64,000 nucleotides of DNA from Gemmatimonadota bacterium (GTDB lineage: Bacteria > Gemmatimonadota > Gemmatimonadetes > Gemmatimonadales > Gemmatimonadaceae), in contig JAJTFH010000002.1 in assembly GCA_021298395.1 (NCBI GenBank), positions 62,001 to 126,000 on the forward strand, in the 5' to 3' direction. The translations under genes and the position numbers were made by a program. Positions 1-10,622 of this stretch are shown here, piece after piece; positions within the stretch are counted from its first letter, which is position 1; every line of letters starts with the position of its first letter. The notes beneath the pieces were generated by a model. The model was not told the origin of the DNA, did not search any database, and saw only the letters and a list, made by a program, of their open reading frames with translations.

Positions 1-227
1 AGGTGCACCCGGGCCCGAACCGTGGCGTGAAGCAGGCGCTCTTCTCCGTGCTCGTGCGCACCTACATGCCGGCGGTCCTCGTCGAGCTGGGCTTCGGCAC
101 CAATCCCTCGGAGGCGCGCTGGATGGCGACGCCGCGGGGGCAGCAGGAGGCGGCGGAGGCGATCGCCGAGGCCGCGGTGGATTACCTGCAGGACTACGAC
201 CGCCGCACCCGGACGGCCTCCCGATGA
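1..227 (+). CDS. N-acetylmuramoyl-L-alanine amidase, C-terminal part (5' end outside window)
   Basis: Only the last 75 or so codons are present; the frame is open to the left edge, so the real start lies upstream. The residues match the end of the Amidase_3 (AmiC/CwlM-type) zinc amidase fold: a segment reading MPAVLVELGFGTNP corresponds to the conserved PavLvElGFlsNp block that carries the second catalytic glutamate, followed by the final amphipathic helix. These enzymes cut the amide between N-acetylmuramic acid and the peptide stem in the periplasm. The stop overlaps the pyrD start (ATGA), so the two are probably co-transcribed. Family assignment is good; the domain set upstream cannot be seen. 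Confidence 0.85.
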   Translation, partial: VHPGPNRGVKQALFSVLVRTYMPAVLVELGFGTNPSEARWMATPRGQQEAAEAIAEAAVDYLQDYDRRTRTASR

Positions 228-1147
228 GCGATCTGCGCGTCACCCTCGCGGGGCTCGAGCTCCAGAATCCTGTCCTCCTCGCCTCGGGCACAGCGGCCTA
301 TGGCCGTGAGCTCGCCGACGTCATGGACCTCGAGTCACTCGGCGGCTTCGTCACCAAGGCGGTGAGCCTCGAGCCTCGGGTGGGGGCCACGGCGCCGCGC
401 GTCGCCGATTTCCCGGGCGGGATGATCAACGCGGTGGGGCTCGCGAATCCCGGCGTCGATGCGGTGCGGGCCGAGGATCTCCCCTGGATCGCCAGCCACG
501 TCCGGCGGCCGCGCGTCCTCGTGAATGTCGTCGGGAAGGAGGCGCACGAATTCGGCGAGGTCGTCGCGCGGCTCGATGCCGCGCCCGGCTTCCAGGGGTA
601 CGAGCTCAATGTGAGCTGCCCCAATGTGAAGCAGGGGGGGATGGAGTTCGGTGCCGATCCCGCCGCACTGGCGCAGGTGATCGGCGGTGCGCGGGCGGCG
701 ACCACGAAGCCGATCATCGTGAAGCTCTCCCCGACGCTCGCGCGCATCGGCGAGGTCGCGCAGCAGGCCGTCGATGCCGGTGCCGATGGGATCACGGTGA
801 TCAACACGATCCCGGGGGTGGTCGTCGACATCGAGCGGCGCCGTCCGGTGCTCGGCTTCGGTTCCGGTGGCGTGAGTGGGCCCGGACTCCTCGCGGTGGG
901 GGTGCTCGCGACCTGGCGTGTGCGCCAGGCGGTGCGCGTCCCCATCATCGGCGCGGGGGGCGTCCAATCGGCGGAGGATCTCCTGCAGTTCCTCATCGCG
1001 GGTGCCTCCGCCGTCGCCATCGGGACGGCCGGGCTCGCCGATCCCAAGCTCCCGCCGCGCATCGTGCGCGATCTCGCGCGGTGGTGCGACCAGCACGGCG
1101 TCGCGCGCGTCGCCGACCTCATCGGTACCCTGGAGTGGCCTGCATGA
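224..1147 (+). CDS. pyrD: Dihydroorotate dehydrogenase, class 1B catalytic subunit
   Basis: Oxidises dihydroorotate to orotate in de novo pyrimidine synthesis using FMN. The 307-residue TIM barrel has the usual length. The catalytic base is a cysteine (C132 in the motif NVSCPNVKQGG), which marks class 1B rather than the membrane class 2 enzyme with serine. The C-terminal phosphate-binding part reads GAGGVQSAEDLL then AIGTAGL. Class 1B enzymes normally work with the iron-sulfur/FAD subunit PyrK, which is not next to this gene, so it must be elsewhere or another electron acceptor is used. The ATG overlaps the amidase stop, and the end overlaps pyrF. Confidence 0.95.
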   Translation: MSDLRVTLAGLELQNPVLLASGTAAYGRELADVMDLESLGGFVTKAVSLEPRVGATAPRVADFPGGMINAVGLANPGVDAVRAEDLPWIASHVRRPRVLVNVVGKEAHEFGEVVARLDAAPGFQGYELNVSCPNVKQGGMEFGADPAALAQVIGGARAATTKPIIVKLSPTLARIGEVAQQAVDAGADGITVINTIPGVVVDIERRRPVLGFGSGGVSGPGLLAVGVLATWRVRQAVRVPIIGAGGVQSAEDLLQFLIAGASAVAIGTAGLADPKLPPRIVRDLARWCDQHGVARVADLIGTLEWPA

Positions 1148-1869
1148 CCGCTGACCGCCCCCCCACCGCTCGGTCGCTCCGTGCGCAACCGATCATCGCG
1201 CTCGATGTCCCCTCGCTCGAGGCGGCGCTCGCGTTGCTCGGTCGCCTCGGCCCCGAGGCCGACTTCGTGAAGGTGGGGCTGGAGCTCTTCACCGCCGAGG
1301 GGCCGCGCGTGGTGGAGCGGCTGCGGCGCGACGGGCGACGGGTGTTCCTCGATCTCAAGCTCCACGACATCCCCAACACGGTGAAGGGCGCCGCGCTGCG
1401 GGCCGCCGCGATGGATGTGCAGCTGCTCACCGTCCATGGGTACGGCGGTGCCGCGATGGTGGAGGCGGCGGTCGAAGGAGCCGGGGCGGGGACGGGGATC
1501 CTCGTCGTCACCGTGCTCACGAGCTTCGAGCGCAGCGCGCTCGGTGTGGCCCTCGGGCGCGAGGTGCCGGAGCTGGGGGCTGAGGTCGTGCGGCTCGCAG
1601 GGGTCGCGAGTGCGGCCCGGGCCCATGGGATCGTCTGCTCAGGGCAGGAGGTGGCCGCGGCGGTGAGCACCTACCCCGAGCTCAGGCCCCTCGTCCCCGG
1701 GATCCGCCTCGCCGGCGGGGCTTCCCATGACCAGGCGCGGGTGGTGACTCCGGAGCAGGCGGCAGGGGATGGCGCGACGTATCTCGTTCTGGGACGGGCC
1801 GTTACGGCGGCTGAGGACCCGGCGGCGGCCTTAGCCTCAATCCGCGCAACGCTCCAGACCTCAGGTTGA
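1144..1869 (+). CDS. pyrF: Orotidine 5'-phosphate decarboxylase
   Basis: Converts OMP to UMP, the last step of de novo UMP synthesis. The 241-residue protein carries the catalytic D-x-K-x-x-D motif at about residues 70-75 (DLKLHDIPNTV), and the phosphate-binding end reads LVPGIRLAGG then LVLGRAVTAAEDP. The start is the ATG overlapping the pyrD stop (ATGA); an upstream in-frame GTG would bury 21 codons inside pyrD and is less likely. Together with pyrD this gives two consecutive pyrimidine steps. Confidence 0.95.
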   Translation: MTADRPPTARSLRAQPIIALDVPSLEAALALLGRLGPEADFVKVGLELFTAEGPRVVERLRRDGRRVFLDLKLHDIPNTVKGAALRAAAMDVQLLTVHGYGGAAMVEAAVEGAGAGTGILVVTVLTSFERSALGVALGREVPELGAEVVRLAGVASAARAHGIVCSGQEVAAAVSTYPELRPLVPGIRLAGGASHDQARVVTPEQAAGDGATYLVLGRAVTAAEDPAAALASIRATLQTSG

Positions 1870-1935
1870 CGGCTCAACGCGTTCAGCCTCCAGGTTCCAT
1901 CAGTCAGCCTGTTCGGTACACGTCAGTCCGGGGCC

Positions 1936-1966
1936 TTGTGTCAAGGGTCTCCCCCGACTATCCTCC
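1936..1966 (+). promoter_or_regulatory. Candidate promoter of the alpha (ribosomal protein) operon
   Basis: TTGTGT at 1936-1941 and TATCCTCC at 1959-1966 with a 17-base spacer, in the 168-base gap between pyrF and rpmJ. The downstream box resembles other start-proximal boxes in this window. It would give a leader of roughly 65 bases before rpmJ. Assigned by pattern only. Confidence 0.4.
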
Positions 1967-2037
1967 GGGTCTGCCCAAAACGGGGCGGATCAAGCATTTG
2001 CGGGCCTTTGGGCCCTCAGACCTTCTGGAGTCCTTCA

Positions 2038-2154
2038 GTGAAAGTTCGCAGCAGCGTGAAGCCGATTTGCGAGCATTGCAAGGTGGTCAAGCGTGCCGGC
2101 GTGACGCGGATCATCTGCAAGCGCAATCCCAAGCACAAGCAGCGGCAGGGGTAA
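2038..2154 (+). CDS. rpmJ: 50S ribosomal protein L36
   Basis: A 38-residue protein beginning [15 protein letters not shown], with the zinc-binding Cys-x2-Cys, Cys and His pattern of the zinc form of L36 (CEHC, then [11 protein letters not shown]). The GTG start at 2038 is fixed by the invariant length of L36 and by a GGAG seven bases upstream at 2027-2030; the reading frame extends further upstream but that part has no similarity to L36. First gene of the alpha operon, eight bases before rpsM. Confidence 0.95.
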   Translation: MKVRSSVKPICEHCKVVKRAGVTRIICKRNPKHKQRQG

Positions 2155-2161
2155 TCCACAC

Positions 2162-2539
2162 ATGGCACGTATTTCCGGCGTGGACCTTCCGCGCGACAAG
2201 AAGGTCGAGATCGGCCTCACCTACATCTTCGGCATCGGCCGCGTCCTCGCGCGTCGCATCCTCGCCAACACCGGGGTCAACCCGGAGCAGCGGATCCGCG
2301 ACCTCTCGGACGCCGACGTCAACAAGCTCCGTCAGGAGATCGAGAAGCAATATCGCGTCGAGGGGGCGTTGCGCACCGAGGTCGCGATGAACGTGAAGCG
2401 CCTGATGGACATCGGGTCGTATCGTGGGACGCGGCATCGCCGTGGCCTCCCGGTCCGTGGGCAGCGCACGCACACCAACGCCCGCACGAAGAAGGGGCCG
2501 CGCCGCGCGATCGCGGGGAAGAAGAAGGTGACTAAGTAA
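2162..2539 (+). CDS. rpsM: 30S ribosomal protein S13
   Basis: Head protein of the small subunit that contacts L5 and the P-site tRNA. The 125-residue sequence starts [18 protein letters not shown] and contains the helix-two-turn-helix region ([14 protein letters not shown]) and the conserved basic tail ([19 protein letters not shown], then KKGPRRA). Order rpmJ-rpsM-rpsK-rpsD-rpoA is the standard bacterial alpha operon. Its TAA shares one base with the rpsK ATG. Confidence 0.98.
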   Translation: MARISGVDLPRDKKVEIGLTYIFGIGRVLARRILANTGVNPEQRIRDLSDADVNKLRQEIEKQYRVEGALRTEVAMNVKRLMDIGSYRGTRHRRGLPVRGQRTHTNARTKKGPRRAIAGKKKVTK

Positions 2540-2916
2540 TGGCTATCGGGAAGAAGACGAAGCGCGTGGTGGACGCCGAGGGCGTGGCGCACGTCAACGC
2601 GACGTTCAACAACACGCTGATCACCATCACCGACGCGCACGGCAATGCCGTGTCGTGGGGGACGTCGGGGAAGGCGGGGTTCAAGGGTTCGAAGAAGTCC
2701 ACCCCGTTCGCGGCGACCGTCGCCGCCGAGCAGTGCGCGCGCGAGGCGATGTCCTCGGGCGTGCGCCGCGTGCATGTGCGGGTGCAGGGGCCAGGGTCGG
2801 GTCGCGAGTCCGCCATCCAGGCGCTCGCCGCCGCCGGTCTCCAGGTCAAGTCCATCAAGGACGTGACCCCCATCCCGCACAATGGTTGCCGGCCGCCCAA
2901 GCGCCGGAGGGTCTGA
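2539..2916 (+). CDS. rpsK: 30S ribosomal protein S11
   Basis: Platform protein of the small subunit that contacts 16S rRNA near the E-site. The 125 residues contain [34 protein letters not shown] and the conserved end [20 protein letters not shown] then CRPPKRRRV. Length and start are typical. The ATG overlaps the rpsM stop by one base, implying translational coupling. Confidence 0.98.
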   Translation: MAIGKKTKRVVDAEGVAHVNATFNNTLITITDAHGNAVSWGTSGKAGFKGSKKSTPFAATVAAEQCAREAMSSGVRRVHVRVQGPGSGRESAIQALAAAGLQVKSIKDVTPIPHNGCRPPKRRRV

Positions 2917-2919
2917 TCC

Positions 2920-3552
2920 ATGCGTTACACTGGTCCGAGTTGCCGGCAGTGCCGGCGTGAAGGGACGAAGCTCTTCCTCAAGGGCACCAAGTGCTTCACC
3001 GAGAAGTGCCCGGTCGAGCGCCGCCCGTACGCCCCTGGCCAGCACGGTCAGAGCACGGCGCGTCGGAAGAAGATGAGCGAGTACGCCAAGCAGCTCCGTG
3101 AGAAGCAGAAGATCAAGCGCATCTACGGGCTGAGCGAGCGGCAGTTCCGCAACACGTTCGAGCGCGTCTCGACCCTCCCGGGCGTGACGGGCCACAACCT
3201 GCTCGCGGCGCTCGAGAGCCGGCTCGACAACATCGTCTACCGCATGGGCTTCGCGTCCAGCCGCAAGGCGGCGCGTCAGCTGATCCGTCACCGGCATGTC
3301 GAGGTGAACGGGAAGTCGGTGGACATCCCGAGCTTCGTCGTGCAGCCGGGGCAGGAGATCCGCGTGCGGCAGCAGTCGCGTGAGCTCGTCCTCGTGAAGG
3401 AGGCCCTCGAGGTCGCCGCGCGTGGCGCCTCGCCGGCCTGGATCGCCGTCGACAAGGACACCTGCTCGGGCCGGATGCTCGAGCGTCCGCAGCGGCAGAG
3501 CATCCCGATCGCGGCGCAGGAGCAGCTGGTCGTCGAGCTCTACTCGAAGTAA
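2920..3552 (+). CDS. rpsD: 30S ribosomal protein S4, zinc-binding type
   Basis: Primary 16S rRNA binder that nucleates small-subunit assembly. The N-terminus carries four cysteines at residues 8, 11, 25 and 30 (CRQC, then CFTEKC), so this is the zinc-containing form. The S4 RNA-binding domain follows (LESRLDNIVYRMGFASSRKAARQLIRHRHVEVNG) at about residues 95-130. Length 210 is usual. A 120-base gap with a hairpin follows before rpoA; in many bacteria S4 represses its own operon, so this gap is a natural place for control, though that is inference. Confidence 0.97.
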   Translation: MRYTGPSCRQCRREGTKLFLKGTKCFTEKCPVERRPYAPGQHGQSTARRKKMSEYAKQLREKQKIKRIYGLSERQFRNTFERVSTLPGVTGHNLLAALESRLDNIVYRMGFASSRKAARQLIRHRHVEVNGKSVDIPSFVVQPGQEIRVRQQSRELVLVKEALEVAARGASPAWIAVDKDTCSGRMLERPQRQSIPIAAQEQLVVELYSK

Positions 3553-3572
3553 GGCAGGTCGACGGTCCCGGT

Positions 3573-3609
3573 CCCCTGACGACCGAACGAGCGTGCCGCG
3601 CGTCAGGGG
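3573..3609 (+). promoter_or_regulatory. Hairpin between rpsD and rpoA, possible control element
   Basis: Perfect 9-base arms CCCCTGACG (3573-3581) and CGTCAGGGG (3601-3609) enclose a 19-base loop, inside the longest gap of the alpha operon. No T-run follows, so it is not a classic terminator. It could be an attenuator, an RNA-processing site or an S4 target. Function unproven. Confidence 0.35.
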
Positions 3610-3672
3610 CGGGGCACGGCGTCGGTGGCGCGTCATCGCCATCGTGACATTCTCTCTCTAAGGAACCTCTCC

Positions 3673-4743
3673 ATGGCACACACGATCGATCTTCGCGGGC
3701 TGGTCCGCCCGCAGCTTGTCGAGATGACGAAGCGCGAGGACCATGCCAACGCGGCCGAGTTCCGGCTCCAGCCGCTCGAGCGCGGCTTCGGCCACACGCT
3801 CGGCAACAGCATGCGTCGGATGCTGCTCTCCTCGCTCCGCGGCGCCGCCGTCTGGGGCTTCCGGATTGACGGCGTCCTGCACGAGCATCAGACCATCCCC
3901 GGCGTCGTCGAGGATGTCCATCAGATCATCGGCAACCTCAAGACCCTCGTGTTGGCGCTCGACGCCGACGTCGAGGAGGCGGTCCTCCGCCTCAAGGTCA
4001 AGAAGGCGGGCGCGGTGACGGCAGGGCAGCTTGAGCTGCCGGCCGGCGTCACGGTCGTCGAGTCGTCCCATCACCTGCTCACGCTACAGGACCCGCGCGA
4101 GCTCTCGATCGAGCTGCATGTCAACAAGGGGCGGGGGTATGTGGAGGCCGAGCAGCATCCGGTCGATCGCTCCCTCCCGGTGGACCTCGTCCGCATCGAT
4201 TCGATCTATTCGCCGGTCAAGCGCGTGAACTTCGCCGTCGCGGAGACTCGCGTCGGGCAGCGCACCGACTACGATCGCCTCACGCTGACGGTCGAGACCG
4301 ATGGCACCGTGTCGCCCGAGGAGGCGGTGAGCTACGCCGCGGCCCTCGCGCAGACGCACTTCCAGTACTTCGCGAGCTTCGGCTCCTCGGCCGCCGCAGC
4401 GGTCGCGGTCCCGGGCGCGGAAGGGAGCTCGGACGCCGCCCGCCTCGCGGAGCTGCTCCGGACGCCGATCGATGACCTCACGCTCTCCGTGCGCTCCGTC
4501 AATTCGCTGAAGAACTCCAGCATCCGCTCGCTGGGCGATCTCGTCCGCCAGACCGAGACGCAGATCCTGCAGGTCAAGAATTTCGGCAAGAAGTCCCTCC
4601 AGGAGATCGCCGACCTCCTCGAGAAGGAAGGACTCAATTTCGGGATGCGGTTCGAGGAGTCGACGGCAGGCGTCCGGGTGGTCGATTGGGGCACCCCGCC
4701 GAGCCGTGCGGCCGCGAACGCGCCCGACGACGAAGAGGATTAG
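3673..4743 (+). CDS. rpoA: DNA-directed RNA polymerase subunit alpha
   Basis: Assembly platform of RNA polymerase and contact for UP elements and activators. The 356-residue protein has the alpha-NTD (EFRLQPLERGFGHTLGNSMRR, then DPRELSIELHVNKGRGYV) and, from about residue 265, the alpha-CTD with its helix-hairpin-helix elements (VNSLKNSSIRSLGDLV; VKNFGKKSLQEI). The start is the ATG at 3673, preceded by AAGGA at 3660-3664; an upstream in-frame ATG would add 16 residues not seen in alpha subunits. A short acidic tail (DDEED) ends the protein. Confidence 0.97.
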   Translation: MAHTIDLRGLVRPQLVEMTKREDHANAAEFRLQPLERGFGHTLGNSMRRMLLSSLRGAAVWGFRIDGVLHEHQTIPGVVEDVHQIIGNLKTLVLALDADVEEAVLRLKVKKAGAVTAGQLELPAGVTVVESSHHLLTLQDPRELSIELHVNKGRGYVEAEQHPVDRSLPVDLVRIDSIYSPVKRVNFAVAETRVGQRTDYDRLTLTVETDGTVSPEEAVSYAAALAQTHFQYFASFGSSAAAAVAVPGAEGSSDAARLAELLRTPIDDLTLSVRSVNSLKNSSIRSLGDLVRQTETQILQVKNFGKKSLQEIADLLEKEGLNFGMRFEESTAGVRVVDWGTPPSRAAANAPDDEED

Positions 4744-4748
4744 GACCG

Positions 4749-5108
4749 ATGCGTCATCGTAAGGCAGGCCGGAGCCTCCGGCGTACGTCGGAGCAGCGCC
4801 TGGCGCTCCTCCGCAATCTCGCGACCTCGCTGATCGAGCAGGGCGCCATCGAGACCACCGAGGCCAAGGCGAAGGAGCTGCGGCCGTTCGTGGAGAAGCT
4901 GATCACCAAGGCGAAGTCGGGGACGCTCCACGACCGTCGCCTCGCCGGCCGGCACGTGCAGAAGCGCGCGGCGGCGGACAAGCTCTTCCAGGATGTCGGC
5001 CCCAAGCAGGCGGGGCGCACCGGTGGCTACACGCGCATCCTGAAGACCGGGCACCGCAAGGGTGACGGGGCGGATATGGCGCGCATCGAAATCATCCAGG
5101 AGGGCTGA
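4749..5108 (+). CDS. rplQ: 50S ribosomal protein L17
   Basis: Large-subunit protein near the exit tunnel. The 119 residues begin MRHRKAGRSLRRTSEQRLAL and include the conserved TTEAKAKELRPFVEKLIT segment and GGYTRILKTGHRKGD. Start at the ATG five bases after the rpoA stop, which gives the family's usual N-terminus; an upstream in-frame ATG overlaps rpoA and adds an unrelated arginine-rich stretch. Confidence 0.97.
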   Translation: MRHRKAGRSLRRTSEQRLALLRNLATSLIEQGAIETTEAKAKELRPFVEKLITKAKSGTLHDRRLAGRHVQKRAAADKLFQDVGPKQAGRTGGYTRILKTGHRKGDGADMARIEIIQEG

Positions 5109-5111
5109 CCC

Positions 5112-5333
5112 ATGGCCATCCAGCGCAATCGCTGCTACGTCTGCGACAAGGGCGTCGCCCATGGGAACTCCCGCTCGCACGCCAACAACTCGGTGCGCCG
5201 CACCTGGAAGCCGAACCTCCAGGTCGCCCGCATCGTCGAGGATGGCAAGGTCATCAAGATCAAGGTCTGCACCCGCTGCCTGAACGCGGGGAAGATCCAG
5301 CGGGCCCCGCGCGGGGCCGCGGCCGCGGTCTGA
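5112..5333 (+). CDS. rpmB: 50S ribosomal protein L28
   Basis: A 73-residue protein with the L28 signatures (KGVAHGNSRSHANNSVRR, then WKPNLQ) and a Cys-x2-Cys plus Cys-x2-Cys pair (CYVC, CTRC) that suggests a zinc form. Placement right after rplQ, three bases downstream, is not the usual rpmB-rpmG context but agrees with it being the last gene of this transcription unit, since a strong terminator follows. Confidence 0.95.
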   Translation: MAIQRNRCYVCDKGVAHGNSRSHANNSVRRTWKPNLQVARIVEDGKVIKIKVCTRCLNAGKIQRAPRGAAAAV

Positions 5334-5362
5334 ACACGGACCGGGCGTCCATGATCGTCGAC

Positions 5363-5392
5363 GGGGGGAGCGTGGTGCGCTCCCCCCGTTTT
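5363..5392 (+). terminator. Rho-independent terminator of the alpha operon
   Basis: Ten-base perfect stem GGGGGGAGCG (5363-5372) with CGCTCCCCCC (5378-5387), a five-base loop, then GTTTT. Placed 30 bases after rpmB. Confidence 0.9.
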
Positions 5393-5394
5393 GA

Positions 5395-6438
<1,044 letters not shown>

Positions 6439-6439
6439 G

Positions 6440-7408
6440 GTGCGTCGCGCCCTCATCACCGGCGCCGACGGCTTCGTGGGCCAGTGGCTCGCGAAGACGT
6501 TGGTGGCTCAGGGCTGGCGGGTCACCGGGACGGCGTGGCGCGGGATCCCAGCCGTCGGCACGCTGACCGCCAAGGAGCAGGCGCAGGTCACCTGGGAGGT
6601 CGGGGATCTGACCGCCGCGCGGGATCTGGGGCCGATGCGGGCGCTCCTCCGGCGCGCCACTCCCGACGCGATCTTCCACCTCGCTGGGATGTCGTATGTC
6701 CCGACCGTCGGGGACGACCCGGTCACCGCCCTCGAGACCAACGTCGGCGTCGGGATCCGCCTCCTCGAGGCGATGCGGGCCGAGCGGGTGGCGTCGGGGC
6801 TCGACCCCACGATCCTCGTCGTCGGGAGCGCGGAGCAGTACGGGCGCCACGCGGCGTCCTCGATGCCCCTCCCCGAGACCACCCCCTGCGCGCCACGCTC
6901 GTTCTACGGGGCGACCAAGCAGGCGCAGGAGGAGTTCGCCCTCGCCGCCGCCCGGGCCCATGGGCTTCGGATCATCGCGACCCGCTCCTTCAACCACTGC
7001 GGACCGGGGCACGCCCCGATCTTCCTCCTCCCCGCGCTCGTCCAGCGCGTGCGCGAGGCGCGCCGCACCGGGGCCACCACCCTCCCGATCGGGAATACGG
7101 AGACGGTGCGGGATTATCTTCATGTGCGGGATGTGGTCGAGGCCTATCTCGCCCTGGTCGAACGGGGGCAGGTGGGGGAGGCCTACAACGTCTGCCGTGG
7201 CACGGGCGTCACCGTGGGGGAGGTCGCCGCGTTGGTCATCGTCCGGGCCCACGCGACGGTGCAGTTCGTGCAGGACCCGACCTTGCTCCGGCCCGCGGAT
7301 GTGCCGGTGCTCGTCGGCCAGAACACCAAGCTGTGCACTCACACCGGGTGGACGCCCACCCGGACCCTGACCGACATCATCGACGATCACCTGCATGCCG
7401 CGTCGTGA
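6440..7408 (+). CDS. rmd: NAD(P)-dependent epimerase/reductase, probable GDP-6-deoxy-D-mannose reductase
   Basis: 322-residue extended SDR with N-terminal [15 protein letters not shown], active-site S near 130 (VVGSAEQYG) and Y156/K160 (FYGATK). The RSFNHCGPG and [12 protein letters not shown] motifs are typical of RmlD/Rmd/GalE-like enzymes. Its position one base after gmd suggests reduction of GDP-4-keto-6-deoxy-mannose to GDP-D-rhamnose (Rmd); a GDP-fucose or talose outcome cannot be excluded from sequence. GTG start at 6440 directly follows the gmd stop. Overlaps carB by 14 bases. Confidence 0.8.
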   Translation: MRRALITGADGFVGQWLAKTLVAQGWRVTGTAWRGIPAVGTLTAKEQAQVTWEVGDLTAARDLGPMRALLRRATPDAIFHLAGMSYVPTVGDDPVTALETNVGVGIRLLEAMRAERVASGLDPTILVVGSAEQYGRHAASSMPLPETTPCAPRSFYGATKQAQEEFALAAARAHGLRIIATRSFNHCGPGHAPIFLLPALVQRVREARRTGATTLPIGNTETVRDYLHVRDVVEAYLALVERGQVGEAYNVCRGTGVTVGEVAALVIVRAHATVQFVQDPTLLRPADVPVLVGQNTKLCTHTGWTPTRTLTDIIDDHLHAAS

Positions 7409-10400
7409 CGACCTGAAGCGCATCCTCCTCATCGGTTCCGGCCCGATCGTCATCGGGCAGGGGGCCGAGTTCGATTACTCGGGCACGCAGGCGGCGAAGG
7501 CGCTGCGCGAGGAGGGGTACGAGGTGATCCTCGTGAACTCCAATCCCGCGACGATCATGACCGATCCCGAGCTCGCGGATCGGACCTACATCGAGCCGGT
7601 GACCCCGGAGTTCGTGGAGCTGATCATCGCGCGTGAGCGCCCCGATGCGCTGCTCCCCACCATGGGCGGACAGACCGCGCTCAATGTGGCGATGACCCTC
7701 CATGAGCGTGGCGTCCTCGAGAAGTATGGTGTCGAGCTTATCGGGGCCAATGCGCGAGCGATCGCGGTCGCCGAGGACCGCAAGCTCTTCGGTGAGGCGA
7801 TGGAGCGGATCGGATTGCGCTGCCCTCAGGGGCGCATCGCGACCACCTGGGAGGAGGCGCTCGAGATCGCGGAGTGGACGGGGTTCCCCGCGATCATCCG
7901 TCCCGCCTTCACCCTCGGGGGCTCCGGCGGTGGGATCGCCTACAATCGCGAGGAGTACGAGCGGATCGTGAAGCGCGGGCTCGCCGAGTCGCCGATCTCG
8001 CAGGTCCTCATCGAGCGCTCCCTCATCGGATGGAAGGAGTACGAGCTCGAGGTGATGCGCGACTCCGTCGACAACGTGGTCATCATCTGTTCGATCGAGA
8101 ACATCGATCCGATGGGGGTCCACACCGGCGATTCGATCACCTGCGCGCCGGCGATGACGCTCTCCGATCGCGAGTACCAGGCGATGCGCGATGCCGCACT
8201 CAAGGTGATCCGGGAGATCGGGGTCGCCGCGGGGGGCTGCAACATCCAGTTCGCGGTGAATCCGGCGAACGGCGAGATGGTCGTGATCGAGATGAATCCA
8301 CGCGTTTCGCGCTCCTCGGCACTCGCCTCCAAGGCCACCGGCTTCGCGATCGCGCGCATCGGGACCAAGCTCGCGGTGGGGTATCGCCTCGATGAGATCC
8401 CGAACGACATCACCAAGACCACCCCGGCGAGCTTCGAACCGGTGCTCGACTACGTGGTGGTGAAGGTCCCGCGCTTCGCCTTCGAGAAGTTCCCCGGCGC
8501 CGACCCCGTGCTCACGACGCAGATGAAGTCGGTGGGAGAGTCGATGGCGATCGGGCGCACCTTCAAGGAGGCGTTCCAGAAGGGGCTCCGCGCCCTCGAG
8601 ACGGGGCGCGCCGGCTGGGTGGTCGGTGAGCGGCCGGTCGATGACCGCGTCGCCGACGATTCGCTCGCGGCCGTGGAGCAGGCGCTCGCGAAGCCGGTCC
8701 CGGAGCGCGTCTTCCAGATCAAGCGCGCCCTCCTGCATGGGATGTCGGTGGAGGAGCTGCATCGGCGCACGGGCGTCGACCCCTGGTTCCTGCGGCAGTT
8801 CGAGGAGCTCGTCGAGGCGGAGCGCGCGTATGCGGCGCTCGCCGAGGTCGATGCGGTGAGCCTCCGCCACATGAAGCGGATGGGGTTCTCGGACCGGCAG
8901 CTGGCCGCCCTGCGGAAGGAGACCGAGGGCGCGGCGCGCACGCGCCGGTGGGCGCTCGGTGTGCGGCCGAGCTACAAGATGGTCGATACCTGCGCCGGTG
9001 AGTTCCCCTCGAACACGCCATATCTCTATTCGAGCTACGACGAGGAGTCGGAAGCGCCGCGCACCGGGAAGCCCTCGGTGATCATCCTCGGGTCGGGGCC
9101 GAACCGGATCGGGCAGGGGGTCGAGTTCGACTACTGCTGCGTCCGCGCCGCGCTCGCGCTCCGTGAGGCGGGGTACGAGACGATCATGGTCAACTCGAAC
9201 CCCGAGACGGTCTCCACCGACTACGACACCTCGGACAAGCTCTACTTCGAGCCGCTGACCTTCGAGGATGTCCTCGAGATCGTCGAGCGGGAGCAGCCCC
9301 TCGGTGTGATCGTCCAGCTCGGTGGGCAGACCCCGCTCAAGCTCGTGAAGCCGCTCGAGGCGGCGGGGGTCAGGATCCTCGGCACCTCGCCCGATGCGAT
9401 CGATATCGCGGAGGACCGGAAGCGCTTCGAGGCCCTCGCGCGCGAGCTCGGGGTCATGCAGCCCCCCAATGGCACGGCGACGAGCGTCCCTGAGGCGGTG
9501 GCGATCGCCGAGCGGATCGGGTATCCGGTGTTGGTCCGGCCCAGCTATGTGCTCGGCGGGCGCGCGATGGAGATCGTCTACGACGAGCCGTCGTTGCGGG
9601 AGTACTTCGAACGGGCGGTGCGAGTCTCCGAGGAGCGGCCCGTGCTCGTCGACGCCTTCCTCGAGGATGCGTTCGAGGCGGACGTCGACGCGCTCTCCGA
9701 CGGGAAGACGGTGGTGATCGGTGGGGTGATGCAGCATATCGAGGACGCGGGGATCCACTCCGGCGACTCGGCCTGTGTGTTGCCGCCGCACCGGATCGCG
9801 AAGGAACACCAGGACATCATGCGTGCCCACACCATCGCCTTCGCGAAGGCGCTCGGGGTGGTGGGGCTGATCAATGTCCAGTACGCGGTGAAGGATGGTG
9901 TGGTCTATGTGATCGAGGTCAATCCGCGCGCCTCCCGCACGGTGCCGTTCGTGTCGAAGACGATCGGACGCCCGCTCGCCTCGCTCGCGGCGCGCGTGAT
10001 GCTCGGGGAGACGCTCGAGCAGCTCGGGTACACGCAGGAGATCGTCGCACCGTATGTCGCGGTGAAGGAGGCGGTCTTCCCCTTCACGAAGTTCCGGGAG
10101 TTCGATCCGATCCTCGGCCCCGAGATGCGCTCGACGGGCGAGGTGATGGGGATCAGCCGGCACTTCGGTGAGGCCTTCGGCAAGTCCCAGCTCGCGGCGG
10201 GGAACGGTCTCCCACGCGAGGGACATGTGATGCTCACCGTGAACAAGAGCGATAAGGCGGGGGCGGTGCCGATCGCGCGGCGCTTCCGCGACATGGGGTT
10301 CGGGCTCGTCGCCACGCATGGCACCGCCGACCATCTCGAGTCGGTGGGGATCGCGTCACGTCGGGTCTTCAAGGTGAGCGAGGGGCGTCCCCATGGGATC

Positions 10401-10622
10401 GATCTCATGGTCAATGGGGAGATCCAACTGCTGATCAATACGCCGCTCGGGAAGAGCGCGCAGCGTGACGACTATTCGATGCGGCAGGCGGCGGTCGCGA
10501 ATCGCGTGCCGTATACCACCACCCTGTCCGGCGCCGATGCGGCCTGTGCGGCCATCGAGTCGGCTCGCGCACATCCCGCGAGCGTGAAGTCGCTCCAGGA
10601 ATGGCAGGCGGAGCTGCGATGA
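7395..10622 (+). CDS. carB: Carbamoyl-phosphate synthase large subunit
   Basis: Makes carbamoyl phosphate from bicarbonate, ammonia from the CarA glutaminase, and two ATP, feeding pyrimidine and arginine synthesis. The 1075-residue length and internal duplication are normal: each half starts with a similar block ([38 protein letters not shown]) followed by an ATP-grasp domain ([35 protein letters not shown]). The C-terminal MGS-like allosteric domain starts near residue 935. carA is not adjacent. Unusually the gene sits inside sugar-nucleotide genes, overlapping rmd by 14 bases and the next acetyltransferase by three. Confidence 0.97.
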   Translation: MPRRDDLKRILLIGSGPIVIGQGAEFDYSGTQAAKALREEGYEVILVNSNPATIMTDPELADRTYIEPVTPEFVELIIARERPDALLPTMGGQTALNVAMTLHERGVLEKYGVELIGANARAIAVAEDRKLFGEAMERIGLRCPQGRIATTWEEALEIAEWTGFPAIIRPAFTLGGSGGGIAYNREEYERIVKRGLAESPISQVLIERSLIGWKEYELEVMRDSVDNVVIICSIENIDPMGVHTGDSITCAPAMTLSDREYQAMRDAALKVIREIGVAAGGCNIQFAVNPANGEMVVIEMNPRVSRSSALASKATGFAIARIGTKLAVGYRLDEIPNDITKTTPASFEPVLDYVVVKVPRFAFEKFPGADPVLTTQMKSVGESMAIGRTFKEAFQKGLRALETGRAGWVVGERPVDDRVADDSLAAVEQALAKPVPERVFQIKRALLHGMSVEELHRRTGVDPWFLRQFEELVEAERAYAALAEVDAVSLRHMKRMGFSDRQLAALRKETEGAARTRRWALGVRPSYKMVDTCAGEFPSNTPYLYSSYDEESEAPRTGKPSVIILGSGPNRIGQGVEFDYCCVRAALALREAGYETIMVNSNPETVSTDYDTSDKLYFEPLTFEDVLEIVEREQPLGVIVQLGGQTPLKLVKPLEAAGVRILGTSPDAIDIAEDRKRFEALARELGVMQPPNGTATSVPEAVAIAERIGYPVLVRPSYVLGGRAMEIVYDEPSLREYFERAVRVSEERPVLVDAFLEDAFEADVDALSDGKTVVIGGVMQHIEDAGIHSGDSACVLPPHRIAKEHQDIMRAHTIAFAKALGVVGLINVQYAVKDGVVYVIEVNPRASRTVPFVSKTIGRPLASLAARVMLGETLEQLGYTQEIVAPYVAVKEAVFPFTKFREFDPILGPEMRSTGEVMGISRHFGEAFGKSQLAAGNGLPREGHVMLTVNKSDKAGAVPIARRFRDMGFGLVATHGTADHLESVGIASRRVFKVSEGRPHGIDLMVNGEIQLLINTPLGKSAQRDDYSMRQAAVANRVPYTTTLSGADAACAAIESARAHPASVKSLQEWQAELR

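Noticed and set aside
3-227. A GTG at base 3 as the start of a small complete gene
   Set aside because: The residues are the C-terminal part of an amidase domain that needs over 100 residues upstream; the frame is open to the window edge.
7377-10334. A 985-codon minus-strand frame opposite carB
   Set aside because: Same GC-bias artefact; carB on the other strand is complete and unmistakable.
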